64,000 bases of DNA from Muricea muricata (taxonomy: Eukaryota > Cnidaria > Anthozoa > Malacalcyonacea > Plexauridae): contig OY979723.1 of assembly GCA_963855995.1 (NCBI GenBank), positions 1,989,001 to 2,053,000 on the forward strand. Reading direction: 5' to 3'. The notes under the pieces were generated by a model. That model was not told the DNA's origin. It saw only the letters and a program-made list of their open reading frames with translations, and ran no database searches. Shown here piece by piece: positions 38,201 through 48,400 of this stretch. The first letter of the stretch is position 1. Each line of letters begins with the position of its first letter. The position numbers and the translations under genes are program-made.

Positions 38201-41200
38201 TTACACTCGAGTTTCTGATAGTCAAGATCGCTGGCCGAGCGGGCATGGGGTCGAATGTAAAGCTCCAAAGGAACAGAATTTAGACCAGCCTCATTCTCGT
38301 ACAGAACTGCTTCCAATGTCTCCCCCGACACACGACGTTTGAACCAATCATTGACTGGAAGAAATAATGAATGCTAGAATGACAACTTTCGGGAAGAAAT
38401 TGAAGCTAGAGCCGTATTTCAATTTGAGGTTATCAAAAAGTTTAATAATTAGCTTGAAAACTTCACGACTTTACTCAAGAACATTCAGGAGAAATTTGCC
38501 GTGTTTTACAAAATCTCGGTTTTCTTCGCATTTTTAAGCATTTCTTTCTGGCTTAAAGATTTGGAGTTCGTATACCAAGAGTTTTTGCACCGACATTTAA
38601 TGTTTTTACCTTGATTTAACAAGTAATGCTACGGTTTGTGAACTTATAACTTGACACAGTCTTTTGAAAAAATAGCTTGGAAAAATAATGACACAAACGA
38701 GAACAATGTGAGCTACCTTGGCTTCACCCAAACACGGACTTTTACCTGGAGTTATCTTTCCACATTGGTGCATACAAACCTTTATCTATTTTGACATCTT
38801 CTCTCAATTCCAGACCTCTTAACTGGACACGCAATGCTTGGCACGGCAAGCTCGCGAATTTCCCGTCTAATTCGCGTAACCTTGACAACGGTAAGGTCTC
38901 CGCGTTCCCTTCATCGACGTACAACACACCGACGCTGTTATCTTTACGAGAAACCGCTGTCACTAACGCCCGATACCAGACATCGTCCACTGTGTAACGA
39001 CCACAACATACGTGACCCACTTCAGGAAGGTCTTCGAGACCACCTTTATCGCCAGATTTCGCAAGCTTTGAGAAATGATAACTAAACAAATAGCATTCAA
39101 TAATCCAGTGTTTACTACAGGAGGAAATTTAAACTAACTTTTACATTGGATAGCTGCTAGAGGTTCAGCAAGAATCATCTCTTATTGATCCAGTGTTACT
39201 ACAGGAGGAAACCTAAATTAAACCAACTTTATTTATTCTGGATAACTCTATTAGTTCTAAACTGTTCTTCCTGGACGTCCAGTAAGGATCATCTCTTATT
39301 GATCCAGTGTTACCACAGGAGGAAACCTAAACTAAACTAACTTTATTTATACTGGATAGCTCTGTCAGTTCTAAACCGTTTATCCTAGATATCCAGGAAG
39401 GATCATCTCTTATTGATCCAGTGTTCCTACAGGAGGAACCTGAACTAAACTAACTTTATTTATACTGGATAACTTTATCAGCTCTAAACTGTTCTTTCTG
39501 GAGGTCCAGTAAGGATCATCTCTTGTTGATCCAGTGTTACTACAGGAGGAAACCTAAACTAAACTAATTTTATTATATACTGGAAATCTCTAACAGTTCT
39601 AAACTGATCTTCCGGGAGGTCGAGGGAGGATCATCTCTTATTGATCCAGTGTTACTACAGGAGGAAACCTAAACTAAACAAACTTTATTTACACTAGATA
39701 GCTCATCAGTTCTAAACTGTTCTTCCTAGAGGTCCAGTAAGGATCATCTCTTATTGATCCAGTGTTACTACAGGAGAAAACCTCAACTGAACTAACTTCA
39801 GTTTACTTATACTGGATGGCTCAAACCTTCGCACATACCACATTTTCTCCATAAGTAAATCTAGGTCGTCATTTGTTTTTTGGATCCAAAAATCTTTCGG
39901 ACTGACGATCTCTTTCACCGTGACTTTAACGCATTTGTCTTCTGGAATCTCAAACGCAGGAATCTGTGGACCTGAGCGGAAAAGAATGATCAAAGCTTGA
40001 TAAAAAAATTAACAACGGATAATACTATTATTTCGAAGGTTCCCCAACATAAGCCAGTAAGAAAACATATTGCCATAAGATCAACGTAAATACATAGAAC
40101 TATCGACTCACACCTTTTTCAACGGGTTCTTGGCATTCATTACCCTGTTTCAAAACTTTGCTCTCACAAGGCGTGTCTGTCTGCATCTTGGATTGACCCG
40201 AAATCACAGATGTACTTGAGGTTTTCAGGCATTCTTTGGAAACCGTTTTATTCTGTTTCTGTGGGAATACGACTTCGCCGACGGTTGGCTCTCTCTTTCC
40301 AAAGTCATCCACCACTAACTTAGATTCTCCCAGATCATTTGGTGTTACTTGAGACTTTCCTGTGTCATATTCTTCTTGCTCGCGTGTTTCACTTATTTCG
40401 CACGCTATTTTCAGCTCTTCGCTTTTGTCCGCTTTTATTTCGACATCACTCGACGTGATTTCGGCTTTTTCGTTTCCAGCGAGTGTTATTTTAGCTTCGC
40501 CATCTTCGTTTGCCGTTTCAAAATTTTCTACCGTTTCTTGAGACTTATATTCGCAAAATCCGATTCTTTGCAGACGAACTGTGGTTGGCGAACCGCATTC
40601 CGATCCACTGTCCACCTGAGTTGAGATATTTTTACCGTTCAGTCCTACTAACTCTCCGTTTTCTTCGCCGAAACTACCACGCCGCAAACTGGTAGTAACC
40701 TCTCGCTCCTCCGAAGGTGTACTTAAAGGCAAAGTTGCCATAAATAGTTCGTTGACATAAGTAGTTGAATCTCGGATCTGTTGTGCCGTAATTATATTTT
40801 TGTTATCTTCCTCTTTAGCTCTAGTTTCATTCGCTTTAACAATCTCTGACTTACTAGAATCGTTTAAAAGTTGTAGACTCGACGGCTTTTTAACAAAAGA
40901 CTCACCAATGTCTACTAAATCGAAAACTAAAGAAGCGTCTTCATGGTCTGTTGTTTTTAGAATGGGCGTCTCATTTCCTTTTTCGAGCGAATTGCCAGAG
41001 CATTCTGAAGTGTTAAAAGATCTTTTGCCCGCTTCTTGCTCAATCTGCTGGTCGTTCGGAACGAAACTTTGCCCGCTTTTTAAGTCGTTTAAACAGTAAT
41101 CTCCTTCAGGAATTGTTTCTTTAGGATACGGATTAGAACTTTCCGTCTCAAAATCAATCAAGTCTTTTGCAAAATCGATTGAAGACACTATACTCGGTCT

Positions 41201-42439
41201 TTCGTCTGCTGGCACAGATGTCACAAGCGATTCCGAAGATGAATGCTTCGATTCTTTGCAGATGGGATCGTTTTCATCTGGACTTTTTTCTAAATAGGAA
41301 CAGAGCGAGTATTTTTACAAGAAAGAAGACATTTTTGGGCCATTTCTGAGACGTTCCAAGCAAATTCGAGACATCATGTTAAGTTTCTAAAAACCTACAC
41401 ACAAACTGAACTCTCATGATGGCGCACCCAATACCCCAAAAGGAATATTACAATCATGGATCATATAGAAAATTTCTAACAATAACTTTTTTCATGCGTT
41501 TTGAGTGGCAAAAAAATATTTCTTCAATGAAAGGACACATATAAATTTGGTTCTTCTGAATCTGAATTTATTAAGTCCGGAAACTTTTTGAGATATCACA
41601 CCAAATTTGAAGTCTCAAGCAATTTGAAGACATCGTGTGTGAGTTTCTGAAACACCTCAGATATGTACATTGTAGGAAATAGACCAGAGAAATGATAGGT
41701 GGAATTTTAGAAACTTTTAAAAAACATTTATGAGTGGCCAAAATATTTTTATACCAATAGAATGATGCTTGTTTGCAGCAATTTGTCTGAAAACGTTGGG
41801 AAGTACAACAACAGTTGACTAGATAAAATTTTGGAAAGTTTGTAAAACATTTTCTAAGTTGCTAAAAATTTTTTTTTCATAAAAGATAAGAAACTGCTTT
41901 TTCATATTTGGCCTTAATGGGTTGTCCATACCTTCATGATGTATGGTGGGTGAGAGATCATCTGGGGGTTTGTCATCTTCCTCCGACTCTGCACTCTCTC
42001 CCTCCTCGTCTTCAAGAGACGAAATTGTATCGTTGATCAGCAACAAGTCATCAAGGCATTTTTCCAACTCTTGACTCACAGCACGATACTTGTGAAAAAA
42101 CTTTGTTTTGTTCGTCTCTGCTATTAAACTGTTGCCTGCTTGTGTCACCTGAAGAATCAGATAATACAAACATAAATGATATATAAAGTCAACTAGGATG
42201 ATTGATGTTTAGGCACAAATATAGCACAAAAACATTCTGATGTTTTTCAGGTATGGTTCTCAAAAAGAAAATCATTCTTCCAGACATTGCCAGACCTTAA
42301 TGCCACAAGAAGCAGGACTTACCCCACTAGTGATGCGATCAATAGAATTTTGAATAAATTCCTTCTGTTCATCAATCGCATTTAATTTCTCCTTCACCCT
42401 TCTACGTGCATCGTCCAAAGGCTTTCTTTTTGACGCCAT
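29234..42439 (-). CDS. Multi-Tudor protein with a CCCH zinc finger (16 coding exons, 1591 aa)
   Basis: Probable germ-granule/piRNA-pathway scaffold; Tudor domains of this class bind symmetrically dimethylated arginines of PIWI proteins. Exons: 42323-42439, 41932-42148, 40114-41289, 39839-39971, 38780-39081, 37809-38354, 36743-37042, 35466-36056, 33901-34182, 33402-33572, 32671-33024, 32058-32127, 31417-31555, 30974-31125, 30101-30157, 29234-29402 (TAA). All phases match; the ATG is at 42437-42439. Residues 1-111 are coiled-coil-like, 112-500 acidic and disordered. Tudor 1 is about 505-700 (VWYRALV, VLYVDEGN). Tudor 2 is about 790-1110 (NWYRGLV, VFYIDFGN) with a long insertion before its second SN-like lobe (LNLYDVSGDKDVFINAAM). 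The linker is 1128-1278. CCCH is about 1285-1305 (C-X8-C-X5-C-X3-H). Tudor 3 is about 1335-1575 (MWYRGKI, VLFVDYG, KTMYVNLF). I do not recognise a vertebrate TDRD with this exact order, so no symbol is given. Confidence 0.9.
29925..30060. mobile_element. Partial copy of the foldback family at 57335-57820
   Basis: Shares CGAAAAGTAAGGCAGTT with the reverse of the 57.4 kb element and ends GGACAAAATGTCGTTTCA..AAACACTTT like its right arm. It lies in the last-but-one intron of the Tudor gene. Confidence 0.6.
31670..31915 (-). repeat. ~114-bp tandem repeat family A, two units (Tudor gene intron 12)
   Basis: Reverse-orientation units with TTTCCTCCTGTAGCAATACT, AATAAGAGATGATCCTCACT and GATAGAGCTATCC, beside a SINE at 31925. 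Confidence 0.85.
31925..32025 (-). mobile_element. tRNA-derived SINE fragment (copy 1)
   Basis: On the minus strand: GGTCGCTGGTTCGAATCCCG (tRNA T-arm-like) then CAGGCAAATTTTTCAGC. The same order is seen at 46640-46745 on the plus strand. Only the 3' half of the tRNA-like head is present. Confidence 0.65.
33060..33330 (+). repeat. ~114-bp tandem repeat family A, two to three units (Tudor gene intron 10)
   Basis: Forward units with ATCATCTCTTATTGATGCAG, GGAGGAAACCTAAACTGAAC and ATACTGGATAGCTCTATCAG, between exons 33402-33572 and 32671-33024. Confidence 0.85.
34425..34525. repeat. AT-rich simple repeat
   Basis: Irregular TAATAATTATTATTATAAT tracts in the intron between exons 35466-36056 and 33901-34182. 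No other structure. Confidence 0.85.
34690..35045 (+). mobile_element. Dispersed element with a truncated coding start (copy 2)
   Basis: Homologous to 24460-24720. It contains ATG GCG ACT AGC..., reading [20 protein letters not shown] before breaking. The end regions are inverted-repeat-rich (CTCGGTGAATATTCCCCG; GCGAATAATTGTTA). The peptide resembles the start of DUF3504/tyrosine-recombinase-like proteins common in cnidarian genomes; that assignment is from memory of the family and is uncertain. Confidence 0.5.
35179..35371. repeat. Foldback element
   Basis: The arm AACAGTTGAAAAATGCCAATTC...ACTATAGGTCC...GGAATCTA is matched in reverse by GATTCCTGCC...GGGCCTATGGTTGAAGATGA...CGACTGTTCC. It lies in an intron of the Tudor gene. 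Confidence 0.7.
37245..37742. mobile_element. ~500-bp foldback element in Tudor gene intron
   Basis: The left arm AACGAAATTTCACCCC...GTTAACGTAAAATGGGTTG...TTTTACAGAAGTTCATT is mirrored by AATGAACTTCTGTAAAA...CAACCCATTTTACGTTAAC...GGGGTGAAATTTCGTT. It fills the intron between exons 37809-38354 and 36743-37042. Confidence 0.85.
39110..39825 (+). repeat. ~114-bp tandem repeat family A, about seven units (Tudor gene intron 4)
   Basis: The best array of the family: successive ATCTCTTATTGATCCAGTGT starts at 39291, 39405 and 39518 give a period of 113-114 bp. It fills the intron between exons 39839-39971 and 38780-39081 almost from end to end. Confidence 0.95.
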
Positions 42440-45406
42440 AGTTGTACATGTAATTCTGCAGAAAGTATATATTAGACAATGCTACTTTGTGATACATTAT
42501 GTAAATTCAAAGGAATAGGGAAGTGATTTGATCATATTGCCTCAAAGCTAGAGATTTTAAATTTTCAAAGCTGTCCGAAACTAGATTTATCAGGTTAAGA
42601 CAAAAAATTTTTGGAATTCCAGCCCAATTTGATAGGTTTATGATAAATCACAATAATATTTGGAATAATTTGATGGGGTCAAAATGACAGTGTTACTTTT
42701 TCACATGGCATCTTATTGATATCAATAAAATTTACAACATTTATCCCTTGATACTGATTATATTTAGACATCACTTGAAATTATACTCTGTATTTAGGCA
42801 AAACCATATAATGGGTTTTTCCAGAAAAGACCCATCTGTCCACAGAGGAAACTGAAAATTACCCCTCCCGGTACATCCTATAAAAATTTAAGACATTTTC
42901 AGGTGATCCTGCCCCTCTCTGGATTGCAGAAATTTCCTCCATAGGTGGGTTAGAGATGTTTTTTTGACTGGCTCAATATGCTTTATATATGTAGTCCAGT
43001 ATATCACCCTTATGTCTAGCACACACTGTATAACCAGTCAGCTCTAATCATATTTTATATACTATCAGCATTCTATCATTCTATGACATATAAAGCTGGA
43101 GATATTCACAAAATACAGGATGTTAGTTAGCAAATTTTGGATAATGTTTACTGCCAATAAGCACTGGAGGCAGGAAGGTTTGTCTAGCATCACACAGTTC
43201 AGAATGGGGTATAAGCGTCACAGGTGCAAAAAATGGGATAAAGCATCATGTTATGAAAGGTCCCAAATAGAAAATCCAGCTGGACTTACAAAAAATCTGG
43301 CCAAATACCAGAACTGAAAAATGCCTCCAATTTGGCTAATACGCCTGTTACAATTGAAATCTGGTGCACCCTATAGCCCAGCAAAGATACCTTGTGTGCA
43401 ACTTTGTTGAGCCCTCAAGGGGCTGTTTTTGACAACGTGCCAAAGACGAATTTCAGGCATAAAATGAAAAACAGAAAATTTGATCATTAAGTTTATTGCT
43501 TTGTATCATTTTGCAACCTTGGTAATTGCACGATGATTCAAAATCACAGTAAACGCGCATCGATTTGTTTTTGCTTTGACCCGCATTTCATATGGTACCC
43601 ACCTTCAGCACCAAACCATTCCACGTGGAACAGAACCAAGAGTCTAGTAGCGAATACAATCCAATTTTTTAAGCCTTCAACTCGAATAAAACACTGAATC
43701 CTTCCACGAGCAGGTAAAAAACGATTCCTTATCCTTCGTACTGGGAACAGATGGATTCAAAAACACGAAAATTACACAAAAGTTTCCAAATATTTGTACA
43801 CTTTCCAAGCTTGTTATTGTCAAAAACGCGCAAACACGCGCGAGACACGTGTGCACTGACCTGTATAAACATGATGGACGTCCATTGCCTTTAGGCTGGA
43901 TCCCACGGACTTCTTCCCCGGTATCCTGGCAAACCGAGTGTTTTAGTTTCTGAAAATAAATACGTCTTAAAACAAAAAGTAGATCGATTTTCGGTTGTAC
44001 TCGAAATATTTTACGCAGCTGATTTTACTTTTTGAAGTTTCTCGGCCAAAAGTAAGGATTTAACATACCGGGGAAATATTCCTCGTGGCAATTTCCCCGG
44101 TAATGCAGGAGACTAATTCGCGTTCTTCCTGCCCCCACTTGCAAAGTCTATCTTGATGATTTTAATAAGCAATATTTTCCATTTTTTTGCCAAATTTTAA
44201 TCGTACAACACCGTTGGGGTTTTGGACAATTGCGATCCGCAGATCCATTGTTGCTCTGTTAAAATCGTGAAGTATATTGAAGAAATCGAAACGATCCAGC
44301 GTCCTTCTCAATCAAAACCGGTGGGGTTGACCAATACCAAACAACGAAGGCCGATCAATCGTAAGTACCGACTGAAACATTGCAATTCTGAACTGGAATT
44401 CTTGCGCGCTTTCGTTTAACGAATAGTGTATTTTTCTTTTATATGTTCGAACAATATAGTACGTGTTAAAGTAAGCTTTCATACGACACACGTTTCTAGT
44501 TTTTCTGCTTAAAAATCGCCGTCACCGAAATACGAAATCGTTCTCGAAGGACCGCAGAATTTAAGTGACTTCGGAACGGCTTTGAAAGTCACGCATGCAA
44601 TTTGTAAAAACCGCTGTGTACTACCACGAAAGAGCCATAAAAACTTGTGTGCTAGACGAATAGATGTCGATGGTTAATCCGACAATGTTGCTGCTTTCTC
44701 CAGCGCTTTTACGGGGGGTTTCAAAACAATGCTTCTTGTCCATTTTACCGAAGCGCCATTTTGGCTTTGCTGTGCCCCTCCCGAAATAGCGAATTGTTTT
44801 GAAATTTTTTGATCTGAAAACAATCTTGGCAAATAGATTTCACTTAAAAGTAGGTCTACAGACAATAGTATTTAAAGCGGGGTAGTGTGTAATGTGTTTC
44901 TGGTGATAAAATGTGCAAACAAAATGTCCAAACAAAATGTCCAAAATTTGTGCGAGCGAAACATTCTTTCGAATTCGTCAATTCGAAGGTCTTTGTCGGG
45001 CGGCACAAATTTAGGGACTGTCAGGTGGTGGCAAATTTGCAGGTGACCCACTGAGCTCTAATTGACATGGAGGTTCACATCAAGGTGACGTTAATCTAGA
45101 AAACACCCTTTTAACGTTCGTATCAAGTTGTTAATTTGTTTTTTCCTCTGGCTAAGCCCCTGGTGTGGATGTACAAACTTCATTTCAATAATGAAGTGAA
45201 AGAAGGAAATGGAAGAAATGGATGAAGTGAAAAGAATGAAACAAAAGAACAAAACAATGAAACAAAGAAATGTATTGCATGGTTTCTTTTCGGTGTTTTC
45301 AATGTTTTGTCTCATTTTTTGTTTCACTGTTCCATTTCATTGTTTTGTTTCATTTTGTTCTTTAAAAATGTCTGTTTGACCCATTGTCCTGTTCAAAATA
45401 ATTTAG
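42440..45406. other. Divergent intergenic region between the Tudor and zinc-finger genes
   Basis: About 3 kb between two genes facing away from each other, so it must hold both promoters. A palindrome TACCGGGGAAAT...ATTTCCCCGGTA lies near 44068-44104. A TAG stop lies immediately before the zinc-finger ATG, and AATTTAG before it could be a splice acceptor from an upstream leader exon. No confident coding exon or RNA gene is seen. Confidence 0.55.
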
Positions 45407-48400
45407 ATGGCGACGGAAGAAGAAGCGTACATAATGTCTGACGAACAGTTATTAGATAAAACACCAATTAGTATTGCAATGCATCCCAATGCTGAGATTA
45501 TGTCAACTGCCGAAGCAATGGAACAAGACGAATGTAAGAGTCATTTCTGTCATTAATCCAGTGTTACTACAAAAGGAAACTCTAAAAAGTGAAATTTTTT
45601 TTATTTTATCTGTATCAACTATAAACAGTTCTTCCTAGAGGTCCAGTAAGGATCATCTATTGTTGATCTAGTGTTACTACTGAAGGAAACGTTAGCTAAA
45701 CTAACTTTATTTATACTGGATTGCTCTATCAGTTCTAAACTGTTCTTCCTAGAGGTCCAGTAAGGATCATCTCTTGTTGATCCAGTGTTGCTACAGGAGG
45801 AAACCTAAACTAAACTAACTTTATTTATACTGGATTGCTCTATCAGTTCTAAACTGTTCTTCCTAGAGGTCCAGTAAGAATCATCTCTTATTGATCCAGT
45901 GTTATTACAGGAGGAAACCTGAACTAAACCTTTACTTACACATGAGCTCTATCAGTTCTAAGCATCATCTCTTTTTGATTTAGTATAGGACAGCTGTATC
46001 TAATTAAATGTCTTAATGAGTCCCTTAATTTGTTTTTTACATTTTGAATTTCTCATAAGCTGCAACCTATATTGGAACTACAACCTTGGATTTACTCAGA
46101 CAATTACACATACAGATAACGAAGGGGAGGGCAACCAAATATTCTTAAGTAAACTAATTTTTTGTACTGTACATTTTTGCCACCAACAGCAGGCGATGAG
46201 GAGGAGCTAGATTTGCATGTGTGTGGAAAATGTAAGGCAGAATTCACAAATATACAACATTATGTCGAGCATAAGAGAGGCGCTTGCCCAAAACAAACTT
46301 CTTTGAAGAGCCAAGAATCACCAAGCAAGGTGAGTGATATTTAGTCTTGAATTCAAATCCATTGAATTCCGCCTTGATTCCATTGTACACAAGGTTTTTT
46401 AAGGGTATTTTTAAGACCGTAAAATGCCACCAAAAATTCAATCATCAATGGAGTTTTGAAACTCGATCTCCTCACCAAAGTGCCAAGTTAAAACGAAGTT
46501 GTTTGAGTTAATTTTGTCGCGGGTAGAAATTATTTTTCGACTAGAAAGAATTACGAAAAAATGGTCCGAAACTATTTCACAACACAAGAAAAACTACACA
46601 ATCATCATAGTGATAGTCATATTTCCTTCGAGAAGATTGAGGCTATCACATTCTAAAAATCTAAAGGTCGTACCTTCGATTCCCTCCTAGGCCGGGCATA
46701 ATTTTTCAGCTTGATGTGGTTATAAACTTAGAGTAACAGCACAAATATCGTTACATCAACTTGTGAATGTTTTCTGAATCTTACAGACGTAATTACAGAA
46801 TTGCTCTTGCTATCTTAGGGAAGAAAAAGGTCCGAAACTCCGGGCAAGCAAGTATTGTCCGGTACAGATAACGTCACAGCAATTCTGGAACCTCAGGTTC
46901 AAAGTTTCTGTGAGACTGTTATCGAGGAAGGTGGAATTGTCGTCGAGGCACAAGATTCCGAAGCACACCAAGAGATTATTAAGGCCGCCAGAGCTTCAGA
47001 GAGTCAAAGCTTGCCTGCAGAAAGTACGTTTAGAAAGCTGATAATAAAATGAAACAATCTAATTTGAATTGAATTTAACGTAGATTGACTTTCTATTCCC
47101 TGAAAGATCTTTTAAAACCAACTTTTTTGCAGTTTTTCATTTCCTTTCCTCCGACCTGAGGTATTATAGCTTATTTGAACTTTTTATTGCAAACAATTTA
47201 TGATTTTTCAAAAAATTCATATTACAGCAGCTGTTGGGTACTTGAAACAACCCAAAATTAGTTACATGGGTGTAAGGCATTAATAGTTACGCACGTTTAT
47301 TTTGGCATGGTCTTCAGCTTGAATGACCAAATATAAATAAGGTTAAACGGGAGCTCATTATGCATCGTAACGTCGCATTGCTTGTAATGAAAAGTTCAAA
47401 CAAACTAAAATATCTCACGTTAGAAGGAAGAAAATGGAAAACTGCTGAAGAAGTTGATACACAGTTTTAAAAGGTCTTTTTTAGTGAATAAAAAAATTCG
47501 CGTCATATATCAAGAGGTTACCCTGAAATAAATGTATTAATGTACTTTGTATAAGGTTATTTGTGCACCAATTAACGATTTTACAATGCTTTAAAGGGAG
47601 TATTTCCCCTAATAACATCACTGAGAGGCCGAAAACAACCCCCTGATCCATGCTATCAAAGTATTTAAAAACTTTTTTCAGGTTCAAAACCTGTTCTGAT
47701 CATATTACTTATAAATTTAGCAGATGGATGTCATTTGTATCTCTTAAATTCTGCACTGGCAATTTCGGATGTACCTAACTTCGTCCAAGTTCTGTTCCCT
47801 TACTCATAGTCTCTTACTCAAGGCTATGTCTTAATTGTGAAAAAGCCTTTAAAAATAAGTGTAGTCTTAATTTAAACGACGCCATTTTCTTGAGAACCTA
47901 TCAACACACTTAATACTTCATGAAAAACTTACAAACAAGCCACGAAACTCACCCACCTCATTAAGCTTTCATTAATGTCGCCTTACATTTAAAGCTGTCT
48001 TCGTTTTAGCCGTTTTGACAATTAAGACATGGCCTCAATTTTAGCAAGAGATCATGTTGTTCTATTTCTCTAAATTTGCCTCCTCGTTTTACTTTGTAAC
48101 TTTCAGCAGCATGTAAAGACAAGGAAGAAACAACCGCTGGCCAACTAGAACCAGGCGAAATCGACCCAACCGCAAGCACATCGAGTTCGGGCGACGGTAG
48201 TGCCTTTAAATGCAACGTGTGCAACAAGGACTTCGACCGCCCCGAGAGTTTGGTCGTGCATCAGTTTATGCACAAGAAGTTCCACCAGTGTTGCGATTGC
48301 AAAAGATCGTTTGTGTCAGCGGAGAACCTCAACAAGCACAAGAAAGATTTCAAGCATGTTTTCAAGTGTAAAATATGCCAAGAGGAATTCGCAAGCAAAG

